DNA of 64,000 nt, taken from the NCBI GenBank assembly GCA_022071955.1, contig JAJVIM010000003.1, positions 124,001-188,000 on the forward strand. The letters are read 5' to 3'. The position numbers and the translations under genes were made by a program. Source of the DNA: Anaerolineae bacterium (lineage in GTDB: Bacteria > Chloroflexota > Anaerolineae > 4572-78 > J111). Within the stretch, counting starts at the first letter, position 1, and each line of letters begins with the position of its first letter. Below the pieces are notes generated by a model, which had not been told where the DNA came from, ran no database searches, and was given only the letters and a program-made list of their open reading frames with translations. This document shows, piece after piece, positions 50,487 through 59,862 of the stretch.

Positions 50487-52388
50487 ATGTGCGGCATTTG
50501 TGGCGTCATCGGGTTAAATTCCCACAAAACAATAGAAGATCACCTGCTCATGAGGATGATCCACAGCATGAAGCATCGCGGCCCGGACGACGAGGGTATT
50601 TTTAACAACGGTGCGGTGGGGCTGGGGTCATGCCGATTGTCCATCATTGATCTGGCCGGGGGCAGGCAACCCATCACTAATGAAGACAAGTCGGCGTGGA
50701 TTGTTTTTAACGGTGAAATCTATAATTACCGGGAACTTCGCAGCTTTTTACAGAAGCGGGGGCATTGTTTTAGTACCCAAACAGACACGGAAGTTATTTT
50801 GCACCTGTACGAAGAGTTTGGGACACATTGCGTGGATCATCTGAACGGCATTTTCGCCTTTGCAATCTGGGATGAAACACGCCAGGAGCTTTTGCTGGCG
50901 CGGGACCCAATGGGGGTGAAACCGCTTTACTACACGCAGGCAGACAACCAACTTATATTTGGCTCAGAACTTAAGGTTGTTTTAACTCATCCCGCTGTTC
51001 AACGCGATATCGATTTTATTGCCTTAAATGAATATTTGTCCTTTGAATACGTTCCCTCACCGCGCAGCATCATAAAAAACATTCACCGGCTGGAACCGGG
51101 CCATATTTTGCGGTACACCCAATATGGCTGTCACATTGAAAATTATTGGCATATGAGCATGGCCCTCAGCGAGAGCCATCCACCGGTGGACTGGCGGGAT
51201 TACGCCAACAATTTTAACCAGATATTTAAGGAGAGCGTTAAACAAGAACTGGTAAGCGACGTGCCCGTAGGTGTATTGTTAAGCGGTGGGCTGGACTCCA
51301 GCGCCATCGCCGCAATGATGGTAGAGTCGTACTCCGGCACCGTTAACAGTTTTTCGGTTAAATTTGAGGAAAGTTCTTTTGATGAATCCAGATATGCCCG
51401 CATGGTTGCCAACCACGTAGGCACCATCCACAAAGAACTGGTCCTGACCAGCAAAATGGCTGTTGAAACCGTGCCAAAAATAATTGATTTTCTGGATGAA
51501 CCATTTGGCGACTCATCGTTAATCCCCACATTTCTATTATCCCGGTTTGCCAGAGAACATGTAAAGGTTGTTTTGGGCGGTGACGGCGGCGACGAGCTAT
51601 TTGCCGGGTATCCCACTTTAGTTGCCCACAAGCTCATTGAATATTATGAATGGTTAACCCCCTGGTCGGTACGCACTCATATTGTGCCAAAAATGTTAGA
51701 CCTGATGCCCACCTCATTTGACAACATCAGCCTGGATTTTAAAGTGCGCCGTTTTCTGGCCGGGCGCGGTATCCCTTTGCAGGCCCGCCATCACCGCTGG
51801 TTGGGGTCATTTGTCGATACGGATAAAGAACTGCTGCTTCAAGATTGGCTAAAACCAATCTTAAAAGACACCTATGCTCAAGCCTATGCCCACGCCCGCG
51901 AGTGCGATGCCGCCAGACCACTTAACCAGTTGCTTTATGTTGATATGAAAATGTACCTTGAAGGCGATATCCTGCCCAAGGTAGACCGCGCCAGCATGGC
52001 GGCCTCTTTGGAAGTCCGTGTTCCCTTTCTGAATCGAAATGTTGTCCGTTTTGTTACGGGCCTGCCCCTGGAACTAAAACTGCACCGATTAACCAGCAAG
52101 TATCTGCTCAAAAAAAGCATGCGCAACATCCTGCCCGCGCAAATAATCAACCGCCCCAAAAAAGGATTCAACATGCCGGTAGCCTATTGGCTGGCCGGTG
52201 ACCTGCGCGAATTGACGCTGGACTTGTTTTCAGAGTCGCGGCTTGGCCGGCAGGGGCTATTCAATTATGGTTATGTAAAACACCTGCTTGATGAACATTT
52301 CTCAAGGCAGCGGGATCATCGAAAAGAGCTGTGGACTTTGCTGATGTTCCAGTTATGGTACGACAAATACATTGGGGCTAACTGCTAA
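50487..52388 (+). CDS. asnB: Asparagine synthetase (glutamine-hydrolysing)
   Basis: AsnB makes asparagine from aspartate, glutamine and ATP. The 633-residue protein begins MCGICGVIG, where Cys2 is the glutaminase nucleophile, has the glutaminase core with RGPDDEG and the pyrophosphatase loop VLLSGGLDSSAIAA, plus GGDGGDELFAGYPT. The size is normal. In surface-polysaccharide clusters such genes often amidate uronic acids or other sugar carboxylates rather than free aspartate, and this position inside glycosyltransferase genes supports that reading (inference). The DNA looks less GC-rich here than in the neighbours. Confidence 0.93.
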   Translation: MCGICGVIGLNSHKTIEDHLLMRMIHSMKHRGPDDEGIFNNGAVGLGSCRLSIIDLAGGRQPITNEDKSAWIVFNGEIYNYRELRSFLQKRGHCFSTQTDTEVILHLYEEFGTHCVDHLNGIFAFAIWDETRQELLLARDPMGVKPLYYTQADNQLIFGSELKVVLTHPAVQRDIDFIALNEYLSFEYVPSPRSIIKNIHRLEPGHILRYTQYGCHIENYWHMSMALSESHPPVDWRDYANNFNQIFKESVKQELVSDVPVGVLLSGGLDSSAIAAMMVESYSGTVNSFSVKFEESSFDESRYARMVANHVGTIHKELVLTSKMAVETVPKIIDFLDEPFGDSSLIPTFLLSRFAREHVKVVLGGDGGDELFAGYPTLVAHKLIEYYEWLTPWSVRTHIVPKMLDLMPTSFDNISLDFKVRRFLAGRGIPLQARHHRWLGSFVDTDKELLLQDWLKPILKDTYAQAYAHARECDAARPLNQLLYVDMKMYLEGDILPKVDRASMAASLEVRVPFLNRNVVRFVTGLPLELKLHRLTSKYLLKKSMRNILPAQIINRPKKGFNMPVAYWLAGDLRELTLDLFSESRLGRQGLFNYGYVKHLLDEHFSRQRDHRKELWTLLMFQLWYDKYIGANC

Positions 52389-52413
52389 AATTTTCATGCC
52401 AGGCAAATAGTTT

Positions 52414-53160
52414 ATGAACAAAGAAATGTACCATCATATCCACCAGATAGAGCAAAACCACTGGTGGTACATAGCCCGCCGCAAAATAATCTTCGATTGG
52501 GTTTTAAAAGAATTAGCTTATTACACCGCCCCCAAAATATTAGATATTGGCTGCGGCACCGGATACAATCTGAAATATTTACAGGCGAATAACTATACAA
52601 ACGTCACCGGGCTGGATTTTTCACCTGATGCGCTTCATTTTTGCCGGTCGCGCCATCTGCCAGAATTGCTTTTGGGCGATGGCACTTTACCTCCCTTCCA
52701 ACAAGAGTCTTTTGACGTTATCATGGCTCTGGATTTGATTGAACATCTGGCCGATGATGTAGCTGCCCTGCGAGAGTTAACCCGGCTGCTTAAACCAAAG
52801 GGAGCGCTTATTATTTTTACCCCCGCGTTTAATTTTCTTTGGGGGCTGCAAGATGAAGTAAGCCACCACTACCGGCGTTACACCGCACCTGAATTAGAGC
52901 AAAAATTGGGCGCCGCCGGTTTAAACATCAAAAAGCTTACGTATGCAAATACCTTTCTGTTTGCTCCCATCTGGGCCGGACGCTTGCTCTTACGGCTGCG
53001 GGGCAACAGCATCCAGGGCACCAGCGAAAACGATCTGCACCCTGGCTGGAGCAACAATCTGTTACAGGCCATCTTTGCCGCCGAGAAACCACTCCTGCGG
53101 CGCTTTAGCTTTCCCTTTGGGGTGTCACTACTTTGTGTTGCCAACAAACCGCTCAACTGA
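52414..53160 (+). CDS. SAM-dependent class I methyltransferase
   Basis: The 248-residue protein has motif I ILDIGCGTGYNLKYL, a following VTGLDFSPDALHF and FDVIMALDLIEHLADD, typical of class I methyltransferases. The N-terminal HQIEQNHWWYIARRKII and the C-terminal segment with HHYRRYT also fit a group often found in glycan clusters. It may methylate a sugar, lipid carrier or side chain. It lies 25 bp after asnB and 10 bp before the next membrane protein. Confidence 0.88.
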   Translation: MNKEMYHHIHQIEQNHWWYIARRKIIFDWVLKELAYYTAPKILDIGCGTGYNLKYLQANNYTNVTGLDFSPDALHFCRSRHLPELLLGDGTLPPFQQESFDVIMALDLIEHLADDVAALRELTRLLKPKGALIIFTPAFNFLWGLQDEVSHHYRRYTAPELEQKLGAAGLNIKKLTYANTFLFAPIWAGRLLLRLRGNSIQGTSENDLHPGWSNNLLQAIFAAEKPLLRRFSFPFGVSLLCVANKPLN

Positions 53161-53170
53161 AACCGCACTT

Positions 53171-55807
53171 ATGAAACCGTACCGGTGGAAAATCAATTTA
53201 GGTATATTGGGCGCATATACGCTCATAACCATAGTTGTAACCTATCCGGCGATAACGGCGCTGGTTCAACCCTACGCCATCCCCGGCGGAGGATACGACA
53301 GCACATATTTTTTATGGCACCTGTGGTGGATTAAACATGCCCTGCTTAACCTGGGGGTATGGCCTACTTACACCCAGTCCATCTTTTACCCGGTGGGGGG
53401 AGTATTGCTGCTGGCCTCTCCGTTTAATGAATTAGCCTTGATATCGTTGCTGCCGCTGCTGGGTTTAACCCGTACCTATTCTTTTCTGTTGCTGTTTTCT
53501 TTCCCCACAGCCGGGTTTACCACCTATTTGCTGGCATATTATCTCACCGGCAACCGCTGGGCTGCATTTGTGGGCGGGCTGATCTTTGCATTTTCAACAT
53601 ACCACTACGCTCATGCCATTGAACATTTAGGGTTGTGGTCAGTGCAGTGGTTGCCGCTGTACGCGCTTGCGCTTTTCTTGCTGCTCAAGAATCCCTCCTT
53701 TAAAAGAGCCGCGCTGACTACGGCCAGTTGCGTTTTGGCTGTTGCGTCTGACCATGTGTATTATCTGTTTTATTTTGTTATCCCTTTTACCGCGCTGTTT
53801 ATTATTTACCACTGGCTCAGCAAACATTCCGCGCTGCGACAACGCCGGTACTGGCTGGCAATTTTTGGGGCAACCCTGGCCGGCATCGTTGTCCTTTCGC
53901 CGGTTTACCCGCACCTCTTAACAAATCAGGGGGAAGAATTTATCAAACGCGGGGATATTCTGTTTCGTTCTCCTGATTTAATGGGCTATTTAACCCCTGC
54001 CCGGCAGCACCCCGTGTGGCAACCACTGGTTGCGCCATTGTATGAAAAAATGAACAAGCTGGACACTGAAGGGGCCGTCTTTACAGGGTACACGGCTATC
54101 AGCTTAATGTTGCTGGCCCTTTGGAAACAACGTAACAAAACAACCCGGTTTTGGCTCTGGTTTGGCGCGATAGCGTTTGTTTTTTCGTTAGGCCCCATTT
54201 TATCTATTTATGGCCCAATAGAAATCCCGGTTGATGACATAAAAACCTACGTTCCTCTGCCGTACATTTTAGTAATTTATGCGCCACTTATTGGCCTTTT
54301 ACGCGCCCCCGCCCGGCTCGCGGTTGCAGTTCAATTGGCTGTGGCCGTACTGGCTGTTTATGGCGCTGATACGCTGATCAAAAACTGGCGGAGCTGGTGG
54401 CGGTTAGCCGGAGTCGCTGTTTTAGCAATTCTTATTCTGTTCGAGTCGCTTTATCAATTTCCTTATCCGGTCAATTCGTCATTCACGCCGCCGGCTATTT
54501 ACCAACTCATTGCCCAGGAAAACAACAACCGGGCCGTTCTTGAGATACCCTCGCGGGTGCAACAGCGTGAATCTCAGGGCGAAAACCTGTTTTTGCCGGT
54601 CAGGCCCATCAGCAGAAACTTTTCATTTTTGCTGATGTACTATGCCACAGTTCACGGGCACCCCATGCCAGGAGGCGAGTCCTCACGCACGCCAACCGCT
54701 CCCGCCGTTTTTCTTGATACCACAATGTTCATCCGTGAGTTGATGTACCCCGCTGGCCTGCTGGAGAACACCTCGGCTATAATCCCAACCAACAATCACC
54801 AACTGATTGAACGCGGCGCTACTATGCTGAACCGGCACAATATTGGCTATGTTGTTGTCCAGCGCAACCTGTTAGATGAGTCAGAACGGCGCGTCCCGGA
54901 ACTGGTGCTGCGGCAATCTTTGGGAACCCCTTTTTATGAAGATGACAGCTTTATCGGTTTCCGCGTTCCTCCGGGCAGGGATAACTCAACAAACGAGGAT
55001 GCTTTCATCTTAGGGGATGGTTGGTACCCCAAAGGCAGGTTGTACAATCGTCCGGTGCAGGCCATGACCCAAACCGGCTCGCTCCTGTTCTATAAATCCC
55101 AGCCCGCATCGGTGCGATTGTCTGTCACCGCCTTTACCACCCTGCCTCAGGATGCCAAAGTTGCAATGATTGTCAACGGTAACCTGGTTGACAACTTGCA
55201 AATTCCACCAACGTCCGCCGATCCAAAAACCAGTTTTACCCGCGCATTTTCGCTGGCAAAAGGGTACAATGAAATTAATTTTGAAGTCCAGCCGGCGGAT
55301 ACGCCCGAGCTGCAACCGGATAACAACGTATACCTGGGAGTATATGAGATCGCGCCTCTCAGCATTTTACAGCCCACAGACGTTTCACCTGCTAACAAAA
55401 CTCAAATCAGTCTGGGCGACAAGATAAACCTGATTGGCTACGATACCAACAACAATACGCTGTACGGCGGAGACACCTTGCACCTGACTCTTTATTGGCA
55501 GGCGCTGGAACAAATGAGTGATAGCTACAAGGTTTTTATCCACTTGTTGGATCAGCATGGCAACAAATTAGCTCAGCACGATGCCGTTCCCCATCATTGG
55601 CAACTCCCCACAAACACCTGGGGGCGCGGTGAGGTGGTGCCAGATGACTATTCCTTCGCCATTCCGCCAGAAATTCCGCCCGGCGATTATTTTATCAAAT
55701 TGGGGCTTTACAACGAAGCAACAGGAGAACGCCTGACTGTTGCCAATAGTAGCGAAAACAGTATCAGCATCCGTCCGATTGAAGTGATTAAGGAAGTTGA
55801 GCAATGA
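53171..55807 (+). CDS. GT-C-like membrane protein, family beta, copy 1
   Basis: The 878-residue protein begins at the ATG at 53171, right after the methyltransferase. It has a first loop with GGYDSTYFLWHLWWIKHALL, a D-x6-W-x2-WW type motif, and about twelve helices, then a soluble part with HNIGYVVVQRNLLDESE and RQSLGTPFYEDDSFIGFRVPP. A final module carries HLTLYWQALEQMSDSYKVF, LAQHDAVPHH and IPPGDYFIKLGLYNEATGE. This subfamily differs from alpha in its loop motif and in lacking GWGEGM. Its stop overlaps the next ATG (ATGA). Confidence 0.83.
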   Translation: MKPYRWKINLGILGAYTLITIVVTYPAITALVQPYAIPGGGYDSTYFLWHLWWIKHALLNLGVWPTYTQSIFYPVGGVLLLASPFNELALISLLPLLGLTRTYSFLLLFSFPTAGFTTYLLAYYLTGNRWAAFVGGLIFAFSTYHYAHAIEHLGLWSVQWLPLYALALFLLLKNPSFKRAALTTASCVLAVASDHVYYLFYFVIPFTALFIIYHWLSKHSALRQRRYWLAIFGATLAGIVVLSPVYPHLLTNQGEEFIKRGDILFRSPDLMGYLTPARQHPVWQPLVAPLYEKMNKLDTEGAVFTGYTAISLMLLALWKQRNKTTRFWLWFGAIAFVFSLGPILSIYGPIEIPVDDIKTYVPLPYILVIYAPLIGLLRAPARLAVAVQLAVAVLAVYGADTLIKNWRSWWRLAGVAVLAILILFESLYQFPYPVNSSFTPPAIYQLIAQENNNRAVLEIPSRVQQRESQGENLFLPVRPISRNFSFLLMYYATVHGHPMPGGESSRTPTAPAVFLDTTMFIRELMYPAGLLENTSAIIPTNNHQLIERGATMLNRHNIGYVVVQRNLLDESERRVPELVLRQSLGTPFYEDDSFIGFRVPPGRDNSTNEDAFILGDGWYPKGRLYNRPVQAMTQTGSLLFYKSQPASVRLSVTAFTTLPQDAKVAMIVNGNLVDNLQIPPTSADPKTSFTRAFSLAKGYNEINFEVQPADTPELQPDNNVYLGVYEIAPLSILQPTDVSPANKTQISLGDKINLIGYDTNNNTLYGGDTLHLTLYWQALEQMSDSYKVFIHLLDQHGNKLAQHDAVPHHWQLPTNTWGRGEVVPDDYSFAIPPEIPPGDYFIKLGLYNEATGERLTVANSSENSISIRPIEVIKEVEQ

Positions 55808-57843
55808 GTAAGGATTCCGCGTTATTTTCGCAAAAAACCGAATTTGCCCTGATTACCTTTGTGTTATTGCTTTCGGTGGCGGTGCGCCTGCTGTACCTGC
55901 CCAAAAACGTGCTGGACTACGATGAAGGCCACTGGTTAATGTTTGGCACGCTGGCGGCCAAGGGGTACACGCCGTACACCGAACTGTTTGTGGGGATTCC
56001 GCCCCTGGCGCTGCTGACGGTTAAACTCAGCGCCTTACTCTTTGGCAGCGATCTCACCGTGCGGCTGCCGATGATGCTGTATAGCCTGCTGGGAATTTGG
56101 GCTATGTACCGGCTGGTTATGCGACAGGCGTCTCCGCTGGCGGGACTGCTGGCGGCGATGCTGCTCGCTTTTCAAGCCAACTACTTTGTCCAATCCGTTT
56201 CGCTGATGACAGAGGTGCCAGCCGTGGCCCTGTCGCTACTGGCGGTGGCATTGGTTGCAAGATACAATCGCACCCAAACCTGGGGCTGGCTGGCGCTGGC
56301 CGGAGCCGTGACCACCGCCAGCTTGCTCATAAAATTTTTTGTAATCCTGCTTCCGGCATTAATTGGGCTGCAATTGCTGGCGATGAACGTGGCCGTTGAC
56401 CCCGTCACCCATCGACCCAAAATTAACCTGCGGCGATTTCTGTGGGCCGGCGCAGTCTGGTTGGCCGGCGCAATTGTGGCGCTGCTGCCGTTTGTGATCA
56501 TGTTTGACCCGGTGGCTATGGCCACCGAGGTGCTGCAATTTAGGTTTTTGCTCAGAGAAGCCAAGTTTGTGCAGGAAGGCATCACCGCCGGTAATAATCT
56601 GGTAATGGTCCTGATTTCTTTTTGGCAAACACTGGCCCCCCTGCTGGTAGTAACCATCATCAGCCTGGCCATTTTACTGGTGCGCCGGGCCGGCGAATTA
56701 AAAGCTGGTTGGTTTTGGCTGGCCTGGTTTGTTTTGGCGGTAATCGTTTTGGCCAATCAAATCCCCTTCAGAGAACGCTATGTAGTGATGCTGGTTCCGC
56801 CGCTGGTAGCGATCACCGGCATCGGCGCGGCGCATGCTGTGGACTGGTTATGGCGGCGTGTTTGGCCGGCCCATCGGCTGCGAACCGCGCTGGCCGGGCT
56901 GTTAGTGGCGCTGGCGCTGATGCTGATCAAACCGGTCACTGCGCTGATGTTACCGCCAGAAGAAAGCTGGCTGGATGCTGACGAGGTGGGCCGTCGCGCC
57001 GCCGCCACTTTTGTTCACCGCATCACCTCGCCAGACGACTGCATTGTGGTTGATGACCAGCGTTTTGCCTTTTTGAGCGAACGGATGGTGCCGCCGTGGT
57101 TATCAGAAACGTCAACGGCCCGGCTGCAAGTGGGCTGGCTAAGCAGCAGCACCGTAGCCGATGCCGCAGCCAAAGCCGACTGCGTTGCCCTGATTTACAT
57201 TAGCGATAGATTCCCTACCTACCTGCCGGACCTCGACGACAAAGCCGGCCAGATTTTTGCCCTGAAACTCATATTTGCCCAATCGGAGGAGTCGCGGGCC
57301 ACCACCGTTTTTGTTATCCCCTACCAGTTACAGCGAACGCCGTCAATTGTTCTCGATTATGCACTGGGTGATATGGTCAACTTTAAAGGGATGGACGTGA
57401 CTCCCGGCCCGTGGCAGGGCGGGCAGGAAATCAGCCTGTCAACCTACTGGCAAGCCATAAAACCTATCCCCAAAGATTACAAAATATTTGTACACATTAT
57501 AGATGACGCCGGCAATACGGTGCTCATTTATGATCACTATCCCTTTGAAACCAAAACCGAGGACACCATTTTGGCCATTCAACCGACCGATGTTAAGTTG
57601 TTTGAGGCCGGTGACAAGGTCGAAAATTTCAAGAACTATCCGGCCACCGGTTTGCTGCCCACTCGCCTGTGGCCGCTAAACAGCACTGTGCGAGAAACAA
57701 TGACCGTACATCTGCCCGACTCGCTGCCGCCGGGCAATTATGATATTGTGGTGGGGTTGTATGATGAAACCAGCGGTGAACGGCTGCCGGTTGAACTGCA
57801 CCAGTCTCCGGTGAAAAACAATGAAATTGTCGTGTTGAGGTAA
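55804..57843 (+). CDS. GT-C-like membrane glycosyltransferase, family gamma, copy 1
   Basis: The 679-residue protein shows the PMT/ArnT-like N-terminus: LDYDEGHWLMFGTLAAKGYTPY then GIPPLALL, with acidic pair and PP motif, and about ten helices. The soluble part has DCIVVDDQRFAFLSERMVPP. One final module follows, with ISLSTYWQAIKPIPKDYKIF and LPPGNYDIVVGLYDETSGE. It is coupled to the previous gene by a 4-bp overlap. Family gamma members are probably dolichol/undecaprenyl-phosphate-sugar dependent transferases by fold, but no substrate can be named. Confidence 0.87.
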   Translation: MSKDSALFSQKTEFALITFVLLLSVAVRLLYLPKNVLDYDEGHWLMFGTLAAKGYTPYTELFVGIPPLALLTVKLSALLFGSDLTVRLPMMLYSLLGIWAMYRLVMRQASPLAGLLAAMLLAFQANYFVQSVSLMTEVPAVALSLLAVALVARYNRTQTWGWLALAGAVTTASLLIKFFVILLPALIGLQLLAMNVAVDPVTHRPKINLRRFLWAGAVWLAGAIVALLPFVIMFDPVAMATEVLQFRFLLREAKFVQEGITAGNNLVMVLISFWQTLAPLLVVTIISLAILLVRRAGELKAGWFWLAWFVLAVIVLANQIPFRERYVVMLVPPLVAITGIGAAHAVDWLWRRVWPAHRLRTALAGLLVALALMLIKPVTALMLPPEESWLDADEVGRRAAATFVHRITSPDDCIVVDDQRFAFLSERMVPPWLSETSTARLQVGWLSSSTVADAAAKADCVALIYISDRFPTYLPDLDDKAGQIFALKLIFAQSEESRATTVFVIPYQLQRTPSIVLDYALGDMVNFKGMDVTPGPWQGGQEISLSTYWQAIKPIPKDYKIFVHIIDDAGNTVLIYDHYPFETKTEDTILAIQPTDVKLFEAGDKVENFKNYPATGLLPTRLWPLNSTVRETMTVHLPDSLPPGNYDIVVGLYDETSGERLPVELHQSPVKNNEIVVLR

Positions 57844-57847
57844 CGTT

Positions 57848-59821
57848 TTGACCCGGTCATCTCTGCCCCGCAACGCATCCATCTGGCCCGGCCTGGGCCT
57901 GTTTGCCCTGGCTCTACTCATTCGGCTGCCCTACCTGGGCACATTTATGACCATCGACGAAGTGAAGTGGGTTGAGGGCGCGGGCCAGTTTACCACCGCC
58001 CTGGCCGGCGGCGATTTATCTGCCACCTACTGGCACTTTTTCCCGGGCATCACCATCACCTGGGGCGAAACCGTGATCCTGTGGCTGCAATATTTGGCCA
58101 GCGACGCCGCCACCGTCGCCGCTTTTGTTGAAAACCAGATGGCCAACCTGCCCGGCCTCATCGGCGCAATGCGGCTATCGCCGGTAATCATTACGGCCTT
58201 GGGCGTGGCCGGCGTTTTCTGGCTGGCGCGGCCGCTGCTGGGCGATGTTGCGGCGCTGATTGGAGCCGGCCTGCTGGCCACCGATCCGTTTTTTGTAGCT
58301 CACTCGCGCATTGTCAACGGCGATGCGGCTGCGGCCGTGCTAATGATGCTGGCCCTGCTGGCCTTTGCCCAGTTATGGGCCGTTTGGCGCTGGTCAAAAG
58401 TTGGGCGGGCCGGCCTGTTTGCCGGGTTGGCCCTGCTCACCAAACTGCCCGCGCCCATTATTTTGCCATTTATGGCCGTGCCGGCCGGGTTGGGCTATGT
58501 AAAAGACAAAAATTGGCAGATGTGGCTGCTGGCCCTGCTGCTATTTGGCACGATAGCAGCGGCCACGTTTGCGCTGCTTTTTCCGGCTATGTGGGTGAAC
58601 CCGCTGGAAACGCTGCGGCTCATTTACGTTGAAGCCTTTGCCGTTGGCGAAATCGGTGAGGGCCACGACACCTTTTTTATGGGGCAAATCAGCAACAACC
58701 CCGGCTGGCTGTTTTATCCCTACGCCATCACTTTTCGGCTAACGCCTGTTACGCTGGCCGGTCTGCTGTTTTTGCCCGCCTGGCTGTGGGCGCAGCGCCG
58801 GGCGCTCACTGCGCCGCGCGTCAGGCTGGTGATCACTTTGGCGGCTTACGTGATTTTGGTGATTGTGTTTGCCAACGTTAGCCCCAAAAAACTGGATCGG
58901 TACGTGATGGCCGTCATTCCGGCGCTGCTGCTGCTGGCTGGCGTAGGCCTGCGCTGGCTCATAGCCGGTCTGGCCGGCTTTTTGGGCCAAAAGCTGGCGT
59001 GGGCAAAACTGACCCCACTGCTGGCTGCGGCAGTCATCGCTCTGCCGGCGTGGTTTACGGTGGCAAATTATCCCTACGTGCTCACCTACTACAACCCTTT
59101 GTTGGGTGGTTTTGCCCGCGCCGTTGAGCAAGTGCCCGTCGGTTGGGGTGAAGGGATGGAGCAGGCCGCGGCCTGGCTCAACGCCCGGCCGGATGCCGCT
59201 AACCTGCGCGTATCGGCCTGGTACAGCGACATGATTCGCCCCCATTTGCGCGCCCAAACTGTCAGCTTTTCATCCAGTGGAAAAGGCCAGTTAGCCGCCG
59301 ACTACGTGATTTTCTACATTAACCAAACCCAGCGACAGAATCCCTCGCCAGCATTAATCAACTACTTTTCCCACACTGAACCGGCTTTTCACGTAGACTA
59401 TCGCGGCACGCCTTACGTGTGGGTATACCGGGCGCCGGCCATGCAGCCGGTTTCTGGCAGCCCCAAAATTGAAGGCCGGGCGCAGTTGTTGGGGTATCGT
59501 TGGGCGGCAGATGCACCGCAACACCCCGGAGACTCAGTTGACTTAACCTTGTTTATGAGTACACTGGGACAGTTACCCAACAACGAGACCTTTGATATAC
59601 TGCTGGCCGGACCTGATGGTAGTTTGTGGGGGAGTTGGCTGCCAGACAAAGCTAACGCCTGGCAAACGGACGCTATATTAGAATGGCGCGGCTCGCTGAC
59701 TTTACCGCCAGAGATACCCGCCGGGGAATACAATCTGGTTATCCGGCTGATAGATACCAACATCCAGAGCGAAGTCACTCGCTTTGGCCTGGATGAGCCA
59801 GTGATCATTCCCCTCCGGTAA
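57848..59821 (+). CDS. GT-C-like membrane glycosyltransferase, family alpha, copy 4
   Basis: The 657-residue protein has a loop motif FMTIDEVKWVEGAGQF, helices, VLTYYNPLLGG and VPVGWGEGMEQAAAWLNARP, and YVIFYINQTQRQNPSP, the alpha hallmarks. It has one C-terminal module of an atypical form, starting LLGYRWAADAPQHPGD and ending IPAGEYNLVIRLID. It is the shortest alpha member and contains no inserted repeat. The TTG start at 57848 has GAGG seven bases upstream. Confidence 0.85.
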   Translation: MTRSSLPRNASIWPGLGLFALALLIRLPYLGTFMTIDEVKWVEGAGQFTTALAGGDLSATYWHFFPGITITWGETVILWLQYLASDAATVAAFVENQMANLPGLIGAMRLSPVIITALGVAGVFWLARPLLGDVAALIGAGLLATDPFFVAHSRIVNGDAAAAVLMMLALLAFAQLWAVWRWSKVGRAGLFAGLALLTKLPAPIILPFMAVPAGLGYVKDKNWQMWLLALLLFGTIAAATFALLFPAMWVNPLETLRLIYVEAFAVGEIGEGHDTFFMGQISNNPGWLFYPYAITFRLTPVTLAGLLFLPAWLWAQRRALTAPRVRLVITLAAYVILVIVFANVSPKKLDRYVMAVIPALLLLAGVGLRWLIAGLAGFLGQKLAWAKLTPLLAAAVIALPAWFTVANYPYVLTYYNPLLGGFARAVEQVPVGWGEGMEQAAAWLNARPDAANLRVSAWYSDMIRPHLRAQTVSFSSSGKGQLAADYVIFYINQTQRQNPSPALINYFSHTEPAFHVDYRGTPYVWVYRAPAMQPVSGSPKIEGRAQLLGYRWAADAPQHPGDSVDLTLFMSTLGQLPNNETFDILLAGPDGSLWGSWLPDKANAWQTDAILEWRGSLTLPPEIPAGEYNLVIRLIDTNIQSEVTRFGLDEPVIIPLR

Positions 59822-59862
59822 CCTGCCAGCAATTTGCCGGAAAAAGACACAAACATCTGGAT

